Positions 55,254 to 64,000 of a stretch of 64,000 nucleotides of DNA are shown one piece after another. Position 1 is the stretch's first letter; every line of letters starts with the position of its first letter. The notes beneath the pieces are model-generated. The model saw only the letters and a program-made list of their open reading frames with translations. It was not told where the DNA came from and ran no database searches. The stretch covers positions 1-64,000 of the forward strand of contig NZ_LT546027.1 of the NCBI RefSeq assembly GCF_900078305.2, written 5' to 3'. The stretch comes from Corynebacterium bouchesdurhonense. Lineage in GTDB: Bacteria; Actinomycetota; Actinomycetes; Mycobacteriales; Mycobacteriaceae. Both the position numbers and the translations under genes were made by a program.

Positions 55254-56435
55254 CTATAGTTGCGCCTCTGCTTTCTCCCCAGCCCGCTCGACAGTGCGCT
55301 TCCACTGCCGCCCCTCCCGCTGCACTAGGTTGCGCTTCTGCAGGTCGAGCAGGAGGTGGACGGTGAGGCCGACGCTCATGCCGGCCACTTCCGCCACCCG
55401 CTCCGCCTCCCGGCCACCCTCGCCAACCGGCGGCAGGGAGTCGTAGACCCGCAGCTCGTTGTGGGACAGCTGCTGCAACGGGGTGGGCGCGTGCTCGAAC
55501 TCGAGCGCCAGCTGAGCGTCCACGTGACCAACCTTGCTCAGCAGCTCGTGGATGTGGTCGGCGCTGAGCACCATGGTGGCCTGGCGGTTGACAATGGCCA
55601 GGTTGGTGCCCAGTGATTCGGGGCTGGTGATCGGCCCGGGCACGGACATGGTCTGCCGCCCGAAGGCGTTCGCCCACTTCAGGGTGTTGAGCGCACCCGA
55701 GCGAAACGCCGCCTCCACGATCAGGGTTCCGGTGGAGAACGCTGCGATGAGCCGGTTGCGGGTGAGGAACCGGTGGCGGTCGGGGGTGACGCCGGGCGGA
55801 TACTCCGTCACCAGCGAGCCGCCCTGCTGGGCAATGCGTTCGAAGAGGCGCTCGTTGCGCCGTGGGTAGCTCACCCCGGCGCCGCAGGCGGCGATCGCCA
55901 CCGTGGGGGTGGAGGCGGCGAGCGCGGCGTCGTGCGCCACCGTGTCGATGCCCATTGCCCCGCCCGAGATAACGGTATAGCGGTGTCCGCCGAGCCCGTC
56001 CACCAAGTTCGCGGTGGCCTGGTGCCCGTAGGCGGTTGCGGCACGCGTGCCCACCACGCCCACGGATCGTTCGAAGAGACCCGGCAGGTCGCGGCTGCCC
56101 CTCACCCACAGCGCGTGCGGCGGGCACTCGGCGTCCGTGCTGATGGATTCCAAGGCGCCGAAGCTCGTCTGCAGCGCCGCGGTGGGCCAGCCGGCGCTGT
56201 CCGGGGTGAGCAGAGTGTAGCCGTGTTTCTGCGCTTCTTCGAGGTCAGCTACCGCCCGGTTGGTGGCGTAGCGGGCCTCCGTCTGCCTGGTCAGCCCGCC
56301 GAGCCAGCTCGCCCGGGTTCGCACTCCGTGGGCGATCTCGTCGGCGTCCCGCCCGGCACGAAGCAGCGCCTGGAGGTGCACGGATGGCCCCTCGATTGCC
56401 CGGCTCAAGTATGCCCAGGATTCGATGCTGCTCAT
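55254..56435 (-). CDS. dprA: DNA-processing protein DprA
   Basis: DprA (Smf) loads RecA onto incoming single-stranded DNA in transformation. The 393-residue protein has an N-terminal SAM-like part, the Rossmann-like core with GVVGTRAATAYG and SGGAMGIDTVAHDAAL, and a C-terminal winged-helix segment. It sits between comM and xerC, overlapping comM by 4 nt (ATGA). A full dprA-comM pair is usual in corynebacteria and does not itself prove natural competence. Confidence 0.94.
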   Translation of the reverse strand: MSSIESWAYLSRAIEGPSVHLQALLRAGRDADEIAHGVRTRASWLGGLTRQTEARYATNRAVADLEEAQKHGYTLLTPDSAGWPTAALQTSFGALESISTDAECPPHALWVRGSRDLPGLFERSVGVVGTRAATAYGHQATANLVDGLGGHRYTVISGGAMGIDTVAHDAALAASTPTVAIAACGAGVSYPRRNERLFERIAQQGGSLVTEYPPGVTPDRHRFLTRNRLIAAFSTGTLIVEAAFRSGALNTLKWANAFGRQTMSVPGPITSPESLGTNLAIVNRQATMVLSADHIHELLSKVGHVDAQLALEFEHAPTPLQQLSHNELRVYDSLPPVGEGGREAERVAEVAGMSVGLTVHLLLDLQKRNLVQREGRQWKRTVERAGEKAEAQL

Positions 56436-57976
56436 GCCACCGCCCCCGCTCCCGCACCCACCATGTGGGAGGCGCGCAGGGCCAGCGCCCGGTCCAGGTG
56501 GTCGATGCGCGGCTGGTCCTCCCCCGCGAGGTCCGCCACCGTCCAGGCCAGCTTGAGCACCTTATCCACCCCGCGCTGCGTGAGCTCCCCGTCTTTGAGC
56601 AACCCCTGCAGCGTGATCACGGTCTCCTCATCCGGCGGGAAGTCCCGGCGCAGCACGGTGGAGCTCACCCGCGCATTGACCGCTGCGGAGACCCCGGCGC
56701 GCGCCCAGCGGTGTTGGGCCCGGTCGCGCGCCGCCGCGACCCGCTGGGCGATCTCGGCGGAGGATTCCGAGCCCCGGGGGCTGACCACGGCGGATTGCGC
56801 CGTGGTGGGGATGAAGATGTCCATCCGGTCTCGCAGCGGCCCGGAGATGTTGGCCAAATGCCGCGCCCGCTGTCCGGGCTGGCAGGAGCAGCGCTCGCCC
56901 GCGCTCCCGCACGGACAGGGGTTAGCGGCCAGAATCAGCTGGAAGTGCGCCGGGTAGATCACCTCGCGCCGGCTGCGCCGATGCACCACGCGGCCCGTCT
57001 CGAGTGGAATGCGCAGGGAATCGAGCACGCCGGCCGCGATCTCGGAGGCCTCGTCGAGAAAGAGCACGCCGTTGTGGGCCTGGCTCACCGCACCCGGCTG
57101 CGGCACCCCGGATCCCCCGCCGATGAGCTCGACCCGGGTCAGGGAGGGATGCGGAGCGATGAAGGGGCGGTGCGCGACGATGTGGCCGCGAGAGATTCCA
57201 GCGGCGGAATGCAAGGCGGTGGTCTCGATCTGCTCGCCCACGCTCATCTCGGGCAGGATGCCGGGCAGGCGCTCCGCCAGCATGGACTTGCCCGAGCCGG
57301 GCGGGCCCACCATCATCACGTGGTGGCCGCCGGCGGCGGCGATCTCCATCGCGTCGCGCTCGAGCAACTGGCCGGCGATGTCCGCGAAATCCGGCGCCGC
57401 GCCCGCCGGGGCGCCGCCGCGCGAAGCGGCCGGGGCCGGGTCGAGGTGGCCCTCCCCCACCACCCACCGCCACACCTCAGGGAGTGTGCCCGCCACCAAG
57501 ATGTCGCCGCGGCCGAGCAGCGCCGCCTCGGCCGCGTTCGCCCGCGGCACCACAACGGTGTCCGGGCCATCGTCGCCCCCGGGCGCGCGGGATCGCAGCA
57601 GCATGGGCAGGATTCCTTCCACGCGGCGCAACGTGCCGTCAAGGGCGAGCTCGCCCATGAACATGGTCCGCTTAAGCCTTGCCTGCGCCCGGGGATCCAG
57701 GCTGCCCACCACCGTCAACGCGATGGGCAGGTCGAAGTGGGAGCCGGCCTTGGGCAGGTGGGCGGGTGAGAGCGAAACCATGATCTTCGTGCGCGGCCAC
57801 GGCATGGCGGTGTTGGCCAGGGCGGTGCGGATGCGATCGCGCGACTCCTTCACCGCGGCGTCTCCCAGGCCCACGATGTGCATGCCCGGCAGCCCGGGCC
57901 CCACGTTGGCCTCCACAGTGACCATGTGGGCGGCAACACCTTCCACGGTTGCCGTGTGGGTGCTAGCAAGCGCCAT
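56432..57976 (-). CDS. comM: YifB/ComM family Mg-chelatase-like ATPase
   Basis: This AAA+ helicase extends homologous recombination tracts after transformation, as ComM does in Vibrio. The 514-residue protein has the N-terminal ChlI-like domain (MHIVGLGDAAVKESRDRIR), Walker A PPGSGKSMLAERLPGILP near residue 225, and the C-terminal CxxC-type zinc cluster ANPCPCGSAGERCSC. It overlaps dprA by 4 nt and yraN by 14 nt. Grouping with dprA suggests a DNA-uptake or recombination role, though no uptake pilus genes are in view. Confidence 0.93.
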   Translation of the reverse strand: MALASTHTATVEGVAAHMVTVEANVGPGLPGMHIVGLGDAAVKESRDRIRTALANTAMPWPRTKIMVSLSPAHLPKAGSHFDLPIALTVVGSLDPRAQARLKRTMFMGELALDGTLRRVEGILPMLLRSRAPGGDDGPDTVVVPRANAAEAALLGRGDILVAGTLPEVWRWVVGEGHLDPAPAASRGGAPAGAAPDFADIAGQLLERDAMEIAAAGGHHVMMVGPPGSGKSMLAERLPGILPEMSVGEQIETTALHSAAGISRGHIVAHRPFIAPHPSLTRVELIGGGSGVPQPGAVSQAHNGVLFLDEASEIAAGVLDSLRIPLETGRVVHRRSRREVIYPAHFQLILAANPCPCGSAGERCSCQPGQRARHLANISGPLRDRMDIFIPTTAQSAVVSPRGSESSAEIAQRVAAARDRAQHRWARAGVSAAVNARVSSTVLRRDFPPDEETVITLQGLLKDGELTQRGVDKVLKLAWTVADLAGEDQPRIDHLDRALALRASHMVGAGAGAVA

Positions 57977-58427
57977 CTTCCACCCCTTCGTACCGGCGGG
58001 CGCGAAACCCGCCTGCGTCGAAGATCAGCTCGCAGACGTCGAAGCGTACGGGCGCGTAGCCCTGCTCCGGACGGCGTTCGAGCCACTCCGCGGCGCAGCG
58101 CCGCATGGTTGCGAGCTTCTTCGCCCCCACCGCCTCCGCGCCGCCGTACTGGCCGCCGCGGCGCGTTTTGACTTCGACGAACACTACGGTTCCGTCGGGG
58201 GCGAGCATGACCGCATCGAGCTCGCCCGCGCGGCAGCGAACACGCGAGGCGAGGTAGGTGTAGCCGTCCTCTTCGTACCAGCACACCGCGGCCCCCTCGC
58301 CGGCGCGCCCGAGGGCGTACTGATCCGCGAACTCACTTTCGGGGTGCGGTGGCGGGCCGCTGGTATCACCCCTGGCGGTGCGGCTAATCGGGTGGCGTGG
58401 GACGGTGGCGATAGGCCGGCTGGACAC
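57963..58427 (-). CDS. yraN: YraN family (UPF0102) nuclease-like protein
   Basis: This 154-residue protein has the restriction-endonuclease-like core: GEGAAVCWYEEDGYTYLASRVRC, then GELDAVMLAPDGTVVFVEVKTRRG with the D-x(n)-EVK metal pattern. The family is often next to rnhB and comM, as here. Activity is inferred from fold. The start is GTG 58427; a shorter start nearer residue 30 is possible. It overlaps comM by 14 nt. Confidence 0.85.
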   Translation of the reverse strand: MSSRPIATVPRHPISRTARGDTSGPPPHPESEFADQYALGRAGEGAAVCWYEEDGYTYLASRVRCRAGELDAVMLAPDGTVVFVEVKTRRGGQYGGAEAVGAKKLATMRRCAAEWLERRPEQGYAPVRFDVCELIFDAGGFRARRYEGVEDGAC

Positions 58428-58545
58428 GGCGGTTCCCCCTTGTCAGGTCGGTGGGCACATGGCGGGCAGTGAAACTGCTGTACTCACTTAGACTGACGTT
58501 TGGGCCGTCCGGTTCCCTCGCAGCCGAAATTTCCGTAAAAAAGTT

Positions 58546-58854
58546 TTAACGCTCGGGGAAGGCGATCTCGGGCTTGTCCAGCTCCTCGATGTTGACGTCC
58601 TTGTACGTGATCACGCGAACGTAGCGCACAAACCGCACGGCGCGGTACATGTCCCACACCCAGCAGTCGGACATGCGGACCTCGTAGTAGACGTCCTTGC
58701 CGTCGGTGTGCGGGATCAGCTCCACGGCGTTGGCCAGGTAGAACCTCCGGTCCGTCTCCACCACGTAGGAGAACTGGCTGGCCACGTCGCGGTACTCGCG
58801 GTAGAGGGAGAGTTCGACCTCGGCCTCGTAGTTCTCCAGCTCCTCAGCGCTCAT
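58546..58854 (-). CDS. DUF2469 protein
   Basis: This 102-residue protein is a highly conserved actinobacterial DUF2469 member, acidic at the start (MSAEELENYEAEVELSLYRE) with YVVETDRRFYLANAVEL and a DVNIEELDKPEIAFP end. No function is known. It lies between rnhB and yraN, the standard order, 6 bp past the rnhB stop. Confidence 0.92.
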   Translation of the reverse strand: MSAEELENYEAEVELSLYREYRDVASQFSYVVETDRRFYLANAVELIPHTDGKDVYYEVRMSDCWVWDMYRAVRFVRYVRVITYKDVNIEELDKPEIAFPER

Positions 58855-58860
58855 CCGCCG

Positions 58861-59520
58861 TCATCCCTCCGTGCATTTCAGTGCATTCTCCGCGTAGACC
58901 TTGGCCGCCGCTTGGACGTTTGCATAACTATAACGGTGCTCGGCGCTGGGACCGTGGCGGCGCACCGCGTCCATGTGGGCGCGGGTGGAGTAGCCCTTGT
59001 GCCCCTCCAGACCGTAGAGCGGGTAGCGCTCGGCCATCTCGGTGATCAGCCGGTCGCGGCTCACCTTGGCCAGTACACTGGCCGCGGCGATGCAGCGCGC
59101 CGAGTAGTCGCCACCCACCACCGGCAGCTGCGGCACGGGGAGGCCGGGGATGCGGAAGCCGTCCATGAGCACGTATCCGGGGTGCGGCGCGAGCTGGGCC
59201 ACGGCGGCCCGGGCCCCGTCGAGGTTGGCGGCCTGCACGCCCCGGCGGTCGATGTCGGCTGCCGGGATGTGGATGATGGCGTGGGCGAGGGCGTGGTCGC
59301 AGATGGCGTCGAAAAGCAATGCCCGCTTGCGCGCGGTGAGCCTCTTCGAGTCGGTCAGGCCCTCGAGCGCGGCGAGCGGGCGCGTCGGCAGGATGCAGGC
59401 GGCGACGGTGAGCGGGCCGAAGCAGGCGCCGCGGCCCGCCTCGTCCACGCCCGCCACCGGCCCGAGGCCGGCCTTATCCAGCGCCACCTCGTAGGTGCGC
59501 AGCTGCTTTAGGCGGCGCAC
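58861..59520 (-). CDS. rnhB: ribonuclease HII
   Basis: RNase HII removes ribonucleotides and RNA primers from RNA-DNA hybrids. The 219-residue protein has GVDEAGRGACFGP (two acidic residues), then YVLMDGFRIPG with the second aspartate and SARCIAAASVLAKVSRDR. I place the start at GTG 59518-59520 (MRRLKQLRTYEVALDK), 4 bp after the lepB stop. A longer frame runs back into lepB. Confidence 0.94.
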   Translation of the reverse strand: MRRLKQLRTYEVALDKAGLGPVAGVDEAGRGACFGPLTVAACILPTRPLAALEGLTDSKRLTARKRALLFDAICDHALAHAIIHIPAADIDRRGVQAANLDGARAAVAQLAPHPGYVLMDGFRIPGLPVPQLPVVGGDYSARCIAAASVLAKVSRDRLITEMAERYPLYGLEGHKGYSTRAHMDAVRRHGPSAEHRYSYANVQAAAKVYAENALKCTEG

Positions 59521-59524
59521 CGCG

Positions 59525-60241
59525 CTAGCGCTGGATGTTCGGGTCGGCGACACCGCCCGCGCGGCCGAGCGGGAAGACCACGGCCTCGACCTTGCCGCGG
59601 AGGTTCTCGCGCGGGATCGTGCCCTGGTACTCGTCGCCCATGTGGTAGCGGGAGTCCGCGGAGTTGGTGCGGTTGTCGCCCATCATGAAGTAGTTGCCCT
59701 CCGGCACGGTCACGGGGCCGAAGTACTTGCCGCCGCACGCGTCCGAGCCCGTGGCCGGGTCCACCGGGTAGAAGTTCGGCTGCAGCACGTAGGACTGGTC
59801 AATGGGTTTTCCGTCCACCATCACCGCCGGGTCCCCCTCCTGGCAGGAAACGGTCTGCCCGCCAGTCGCCACAATGCGCTTCACCAGCGTGTTCTCGTCC
59901 TTGGGCACCAACCCCACCCAGGAGCCGACCTCCTGCATGCCGCGCACGAACGTGTTGTCAGAGCGGTTGGAGCTAAAGCCGGTGTTCCAGGAATCGGTGC
60001 CCTTAAACACCACAACGTCGCCCGGCTCCGGGTCGGAGAAGTAGTAGCTCACCTTCTCCACGAAGATGCGGTCGCCCGAGCCGTTCTCGCCGTGCAGCGT
60101 GGGCTCCATCGACGCCGACGGAATCACGTAGAGGCGGCCGATGAACGTCTGGAGCACGAACATGATGGCCAGGGTGAGGAGGATGACCACCGGAATCTCG
60201 ACGTACCAGGGGGTTTCCTGCTTCTCGCTTGGGTTAGTCAC
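59525..60241 (-). CDS. lepB: signal peptidase I
   Basis: LepB removes signal peptides from secreted proteins. The 238-residue protein has an N-terminal membrane anchor (VEIPVVILLTLAIMFVLQTF), then the catalytic serine in IPSASMEPTL and the lysine in LVKRIVATGG, with MGDNRTNSADSR later. The start is GTG 60239-60241; the long upstream frame is a shadow of rplS. It follows rplS by 82 bp, with a hairpin between. Confidence 0.95.
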   Translation of the reverse strand: MTNPSEKQETPWYVEIPVVILLTLAIMFVLQTFIGRLYVIPSASMEPTLHGENGSGDRIFVEKVSYYFSDPEPGDVVVFKGTDSWNTGFSSNRSDNTFVRGMQEVGSWVGLVPKDENTLVKRIVATGGQTVSCQEGDPAVMVDGKPIDQSYVLQPNFYPVDPATGSDACGGKYFGPVTVPEGNYFMMGDNRTNSADSRYHMGDEYQGTIPRENLRGKVEAVVFPLGRAGGVADPNIQR

Positions 60242-60270
60242 CCGCAACACTCTAACACTACGAAAATGCG

Positions 60271-60310
60271 AAACGCCCCAGCGGTCGAGCGGGGCTCGAT
60301 CGCTGGGGCG
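60271..60310 (-). terminator. rplS-lepB hairpin
   Basis: A 17-bp stem with one G-T wobble (60274-60290 with 60294-60310; loop GGG) is followed on the minus strand by TTTCGCATTTTCG. It probably terminates or attenuates rplS transcription before lepB. Confidence 0.85.
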
Positions 60311-60323
60311 TACGGCGCGAGAA

Positions 60324-60671
60324 CTAGCGGCGCTCCTTGATGCGGGCAGCCTTGCCGCGCAGGTCGCGCATGTAGTACAGCTTGGCGCGGCGGACCTTAC
60401 CGCGGCGGACAACCTCGATCTTCTCAATGTTCGGGGAGTGCACCGGGAAGGTGCGCTCGACACCGATGCCGAAGGAGATCTTGCGCACCGTGAAGGTCTC
60501 GCGGATGCCGGAGCCCTGGCGGCGCACGACGAAGCCGGTGAAGACCTGGGTACGGGTGACGCTGCCCTCGATAACCTTGACGTGCACGTCGAGGGTGTCG
60601 CCGGGGCGGAAGTTCGGGATGTCGTCGCGCAGCTGACCTGCGTCGACAAGGTCGATGATGCCGTTGCTCAT
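60324..60671 (-). CDS. rplS: 50S ribosomal protein L19
   Basis: L19 is a large-subunit protein at the 30S-50S interface. The 115-residue protein has the usual [28 protein letters not shown]-type core and [18 protein letters not shown], and ends RIKERR. Start ATG 60669-60671 with a good ribosome binding site. It is in the trmD-tex-rplS-lepB order. Confidence 0.98.
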   Translation of the reverse strand: MSNGIIDLVDAGQLRDDIPNFRPGDTLDVHVKVIEGSVTRTQVFTGFVVRRQGSGIRETFTVRKISFGIGVERTFPVHSPNIEKIEVVRRGKVRRAKLYYMRDLRGKAARIKERR

Positions 60672-60783
60672 AGCAGCATTCCTTTTCAGTTACGGACAGA
60701 GGACCCTAGCGGCACCGGACTTCTCCGGCCTCGACTGGTTCGTGTCGTGTGCAATAACCCCAGGAAGTGTACAGATCCGGCGG

Positions 60784-63036
60784 TTACTTCCCAAATCCCG
60801 CCTTCTTGAGGGCATCCGCCATGGAGCCGTTTGCTTGTCGACGCCTCCCCCGCGCCGGCGTGGCGGCCCGCTTCTTGGGGGATGGCGCGCCGGGGGCGTC
60901 GTCAAGCCTGAGGCTCAGCCCGATGCGGTTGCGCTCGACATCGACCTCCATGACCTTGACCTTGACCACCTGCCCGGAGCGCACCACGTCGTGCGGGTCC
61001 GCGACGAAGGAGTCGCTCATGGCGGAGATGTGGACGAGGCCGTCCTGGTGCACGCCCACGTCGACGAAGGCGCCGAAGGCCGCCACGTTGGTCACGGTGC
61101 CCTCGAGGATCATGCCCGGGGCGAGGTCCTTGACCTCGTGCACGCCCTCCTTGAACGCGGCGGTCTTGAACTCCGGGCGCGGGTCGCGGCCCGGCTTGTC
61201 CAGTTCGGCGATGATGTCGGTGACCGTGGGCACGCCGAAAGTGTCGTCGGCGAAGTCCGCGGGCGCGAGGCGCGTGAGCACGGCGGTGTTGCCGATCAAC
61301 GCCTCGGTGGCAAGCCCGGTGGCCGCGGCGATGCGCTCCACCACGGGGTACGCCTCCGGGTGCACGGCGGAGGCGTCCAGCGGGTTCCGCCCGCCCTGCA
61401 CGCGCAGGAAACCCGCGGCCTGTTCGAAGGCCTTCGGCCCCAGCCGCGGCACCTTGGCCAACTCCTTGCGGGTGGTGAAGGAGCCGTGCTCGTCGCGGTA
61501 GTCCACGATGTTCGCGGCGATGGTCGCGCTCACCCCCGCCACCCGCTCCAGCAGCGGCGCGGAGGCGGTGTTGACGTCTACGCCCACGGAGTTCACCGCG
61601 TCCTCCACCACGGCGTCCAGGGTTGAGGCGAGCGCCGCCTGGTTCACGTCGTGCTGGTACTGCCCCACGCCCAGGGCCTTCGGGTCCACCTTGACCAGCT
61701 CCGCCAGCGGGTCCTGCAGGCGCCGGGCAATGGAGACCGCGGAACGCAGCGAGACGTCCATGCCGGGGAATTCGCGGGCCGCGATCTCGCTGGCGGAGTA
61801 GACGGACGCGCCGGATTCGGACACCACCACCGGGGTGGGCCGCGCACCGCCCGCTGCCGCGATGAGGTCCGCCACCTCCCCCGCCAGCTTCTCCGACTCG
61901 CGCGAGGCCGTGCCGTTGCCCACCGCGATGAGCTCCACGCCGTGCTCCGCGGCCAGAGACGCCAGCTCGGCGCGAGTCGCGTCCCAGCGGTTCTGCGGCT
62001 GGTGCGGGTAGACGATGGTGGTGGCCAGCACCTTGCCAGTGCCGTCCACCACTGCGCACTTCACGCCGTTGCGGTAGCCCGGGTCCAGCGCGAGCGTGGC
62101 CCGCTGCCCGGCCGGCGCGGCGAGCAGGATGTCGCGCAGGTTGGTCTTGAACACCTCCAGCGCCCCCGCCTCGGCTTTCTCCCTCAGCCGCATGCGGGTG
62201 TCCAGGTTGGCGGACACCTGCAGCTTGGTGCGCCAGGCCCACCGCACCGCCTTGGCCAGCCACTCGCTGTCCTTGACCGGCAGGTCGAAGGCCTCCGCGA
62301 TCATGCCCTCGTAGACGGCGTCCTCGCCCGGGTCCAGGGTGAGGCTGAGCACACCCTCGGCCTCACCGCGCAGAAGCGCCAGGATGCGGTGACTGGGCAG
62401 GCGGTCGAAGGGCTCGGCGAAGTCGAAGTAGTCCGCGTACTTCGCACCCTCGGCCTCCTTGCCCTCCACCACGCCGGCGCGCATCGTGCCGGTTTCGTAC
62501 ACCCGGGCGCGCACCTGGCCCACCAAGTCCGCGTCGAGGGCGATGCGGTCCACCAGGATGGCTCGCGCGCCCTCGAGCGCCGCCTTCGCGTCCGGGAACG
62601 CCTCGGAGGTGAAGTCGGCGGCGAGGGTTTCGGGGTCGCTTGAGGGGGCGTCGATAAGCAGCTGCTCCAACGCCCCGAGTCCCGCCTCTCGGGCGGTGTC
62701 GGCCTTGGTCTTGCGGCGCTTCTTGTACGGCGCGTAGAGGTCCTCCAGGCGGGCCTTGGTGTCCGCGGCGGCGATCTGCGCGCGTAGCCCGTCGGTGAGT
62801 TTGCCCTGCTCGTCGATGGCTTCCAGTACCGCGGCGCGGCGCTGCTCGAGCTCCGTGAGGTAGGTGTTGCGCTCCTCGATGTGGCGCAGCTGCGCATCAT
62901 CCAGGCCGCCGGTGGCCTCCTTGCGGTAGCGGGCGATGAACGGCACGGTGTTGCCCTCCGCGAGGAGTTTCAGCGCCGCCTCGACCTGCCCCGCCCGCAC
63001 GCCGAGTTCTGTCGCGATTGTTGCTGGGATAGTCAT
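60784..63036 (-). CDS. tex: Tex family RNA-binding transcription accessory protein
   Basis: This 750-residue Tex protein is related to eukaryotic Spt6, with an N-terminal helical region, a YqgF-like domain (LALDPGYRNGVKCAVVDGTG), helix-hairpin-helix repeats and a C-terminal S1 domain (PGMILEGTVTNVAAFGAFVDV). It is thought to tune transcription elongation and RNA metabolism. The start is ATG 63034-63036, overlapping the trmD stop by 4 nt (ATGA). The long frame upstream is antisense to trmD. Two perfect copies of the dispersed motif (60833-60844, 62648-62659) lie in the gene. Confidence 0.95.
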   Translation of the reverse strand: MTIPATIATELGVRAGQVEAALKLLAEGNTVPFIARYRKEATGGLDDAQLRHIEERNTYLTELEQRRAAVLEAIDEQGKLTDGLRAQIAAADTKARLEDLYAPYKKRRKTKADTAREAGLGALEQLLIDAPSSDPETLAADFTSEAFPDAKAALEGARAILVDRIALDADLVGQVRARVYETGTMRAGVVEGKEAEGAKYADYFDFAEPFDRLPSHRILALLRGEAEGVLSLTLDPGEDAVYEGMIAEAFDLPVKDSEWLAKAVRWAWRTKLQVSANLDTRMRLREKAEAGALEVFKTNLRDILLAAPAGQRATLALDPGYRNGVKCAVVDGTGKVLATTIVYPHQPQNRWDATRAELASLAAEHGVELIAVGNGTASRESEKLAGEVADLIAAAGGARPTPVVVSESGASVYSASEIAAREFPGMDVSLRSAVSIARRLQDPLAELVKVDPKALGVGQYQHDVNQAALASTLDAVVEDAVNSVGVDVNTASAPLLERVAGVSATIAANIVDYRDEHGSFTTRKELAKVPRLGPKAFEQAAGFLRVQGGRNPLDASAVHPEAYPVVERIAAATGLATEALIGNTAVLTRLAPADFADDTFGVPTVTDIIAELDKPGRDPRPEFKTAAFKEGVHEVKDLAPGMILEGTVTNVAAFGAFVDVGVHQDGLVHISAMSDSFVADPHDVVRSGQVVKVKVMEVDVERNRIGLSLRLDDAPGAPSPKKRAATPARGRRRQANGSMADALKKAGFGK
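60833..60844 (+). repeat. dispersed motif GCTTGTCGACGC
   Basis: Perfect copy antisense in the 3' end of tex, read by the gene as RRRQA. Confidence 0.8.
62648..62659 (-). repeat. dispersed motif GCTTATCGACGC (minus strand)
   Basis: Perfect copy in gene sense inside tex, read LLIDAP with a CTT leucine codon, and followed by CCCCC on that strand. Confidence 0.8.
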
Positions 63037-64000
63037 TCGGAGCAGTCTAGCGTTGCGCCGGACCACGCCGCGCCGCCGGGCAGCGCTGCCGCCACCGCCT
63101 CCGTGGCCTGCTCCGCTTCGAGCGTGGTGCGCCCCCGCACGGTCAGGATCTGCCCGTCGAACTCCACGCTTTGCGCCCGGTAGGGGCCGGTTCGCAGGGC
63201 TTTTCGCACTTGCTTTCCGACGCCCCCTTGCGCACCCCCCACCTCCAGCCGCGTGATCACGGGCCGCGAAGCGAGAAAGAAGCGGTCCTCGTCGGCGAGG
63301 TCGGCGCGCGCGAGCAGCTCGGGCCGCACGGCCCGCGTGCGCAGGATGGACTGCTCGCGGCGCCACCGCCCCACCTTGGCGTGGTCGCCCGAGGTGAGCA
63401 CCTTCGGCGCCGCGATGCCGCGCCACGTCCTGGGCTTGGTGTAGCACGGGCCCTCCAACAGGCCGTCGGAGAAGCTGTCCTCCTCGTGGCTCTCCGTGTT
63501 GCCCAGCACGCCCGGAATGAGGCGAGTGACGGCCTCCGCGATCACCAGCACCGCCACCTCCCCGCCGATGAGCACGTAGTCGCCGATCGAGACCTCTCGG
63601 ACCCGGTAGCGCCGCGCCGCATCCTCGAAAACACGCTGGTCGATGCCCTCGTAGCGCCCGCAGGCGAAGACGATGTGCTCCTCGTTGGACCACGCCCGCG
63701 CCTGCGCCTGCGTAAAGGGCGCGCCGGCCGGGGTGGGCACCAGGAGCAGCGGCGCGCCCGGGTCCTCCCCGGCGCGCACGTCGCGCTCCGCATACGGGCG
63801 CGCGGCCACCTCGGCTACTTCGTCGTGGCGCAGCTTGTCGTTGCGGTGCGCCGCCGCCGTAGTCAAGGCCTCCACGTCGCGCCCTTCCGCGACCGCGTCT
63901 AGGGCCGGGCCCCACACCTCCGGCTTCATCACCATGCCCGGCCCACCCCCCAGCGGCGGGGCGTCCACGGACTTGTGGTTGCCGCTGGCGAAGTCGCGCA
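63033..64000 (-). CDS. trmD: tRNA (guanine(37)-N1)-methyltransferase, 5' end outside window
   Basis: TrmD methylates G37 of tRNAs reading CNN-type codons, preventing frameshifts. The frame runs off the right edge, so about the first 25 residues are missing. Visible motifs are APPLGGGPGMVMKPEVW, the knotted SPOUT site VFACGRYEGIDQRV, and EVSIGDYVLIGGEVAVLVI. An odd feature is a C-terminal extension of about 70 residues beyond the usual end near ARADLADEDRFFLASRP. It reads on to the stop at 63033, which overlaps the tex start by 4 nt. A variant of the dispersed motif (63212-63223) lies in it. Confidence 0.93.
   Translation of the reverse strand, partial: RDFASGNHKSVDAPPLGGGPGMVMKPEVWGPALDAVAEGRDVEALTTAAAHRNDKLRHDEVAEVAARPYAERDVRAGEDPGAPLLLVPTPAGAPFTQAQARAWSNEEHIVFACGRYEGIDQRVFEDAARRYRVREVSIGDYVLIGGEVAVLVIAEAVTRLIPGVLGNTESHEEDSFSDGLLEGPCYTKPRTWRGIAAPKVLTSGDHAKVGRWRREQSILRTRAVRPELLARADLADEDRFFLASRPVITRLEVGGAQGGVGKQVRKALRTGPYRAQSVEFDGQILTVRGRTTLEAEQATEAVAAALPGGAAWSGATLDCSE

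Overview
The window is a GC-rich actinobacterial chromosome segment, almost certainly from a Corynebacterium. The evidence is the conserved gene order (dapB-thyX-dapA-rnj; rimP-nusA-ylxR-infB-rbfA; rpsB-tsf-pyrH-frr-cdsA-rlmN-DUF2631-dxr-site-2 protease-ispG; trmD-tex-rplS-lepB-rnhB-DUF2469-yraN-comM-dprA-xerC), together with a mycothione reductase, malate:quinone oxidoreductase, thyX in place of thyA, and very high GC at third codon positions. No rRNA, tRNA, IS element, prophage or CRISPR array was seen.

Layout. 1-6084: a partial TIGR03085-type protein, a small secreted protein, RNase J, the lysine-pathway genes dapA and dapB with thyX, and an AMIN-like lipoprotein. 6397-9182: an MpaB-type oxygenase and a succinate-semialdehyde dehydrogenase-like enzyme. 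9243-15008: pnp, rpsO, a nucleoside hydrolase, and divergent ribF and truB. 15036-24490: a long leftward run from rimP to a phosphopantetheinyl transferase, covering translation and transcription factors, nanoRNase, MATE transporter and phosphoesterase. 24522-27878: a lipoprotein, proS and yaaA. 27885-31121: an accessory stretch with 8-bp tandem repeats, a P-loop ATPase, a DUF1648-like membrane protein, a membrane-anchored nuclease and a YefM/YoeB toxin-antitoxin pair. 31162-39474: a broken methyltransferase, cobA, selO, mqo, a hydrolase, mtr, and two tandem paralogous secreted proteins. 39527-53383: map, a PBP, ispG, site-2 protease, dxr (broken), DUF2631, rlmN, cdsA, frr (broken), an amidase, pyrH, tsf, rpsB. 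53697-64000: an M23 peptidase with a frameshifting duplication, then xerC to trmD.

The strongest unexplained signal is a dispersed 12-bp motif, GCTTRTCGACGC. It has 11 perfect copies and about 20 near-copies in 64 kb, in both orientations. Copies lie at stop codons, in terminator hairpins and inside genes, where they force rare CTT leucine codons. Its function is unknown; a DNA-level role such as uptake, recombination or nucleoid-protein binding is a hypothesis only.

Several oddities look technical rather than biological. Degenerate Tn5/Nextera adapter sequences are embedded at about 45003-45035, 46008-46040 and (minus strand) 49012-49042. Fold-back inverted repeats lie at 45815-45898 and 31996-32073, the latter followed by about 150 bp that is an A/T-stripped inverted copy of its neighbour. 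These break dxr, frr and a methyltransferase, so those three genes should not be read as true pseudogenes. The 100-bp-offset duplication in the M23 gene may be of the same kind or may be real.
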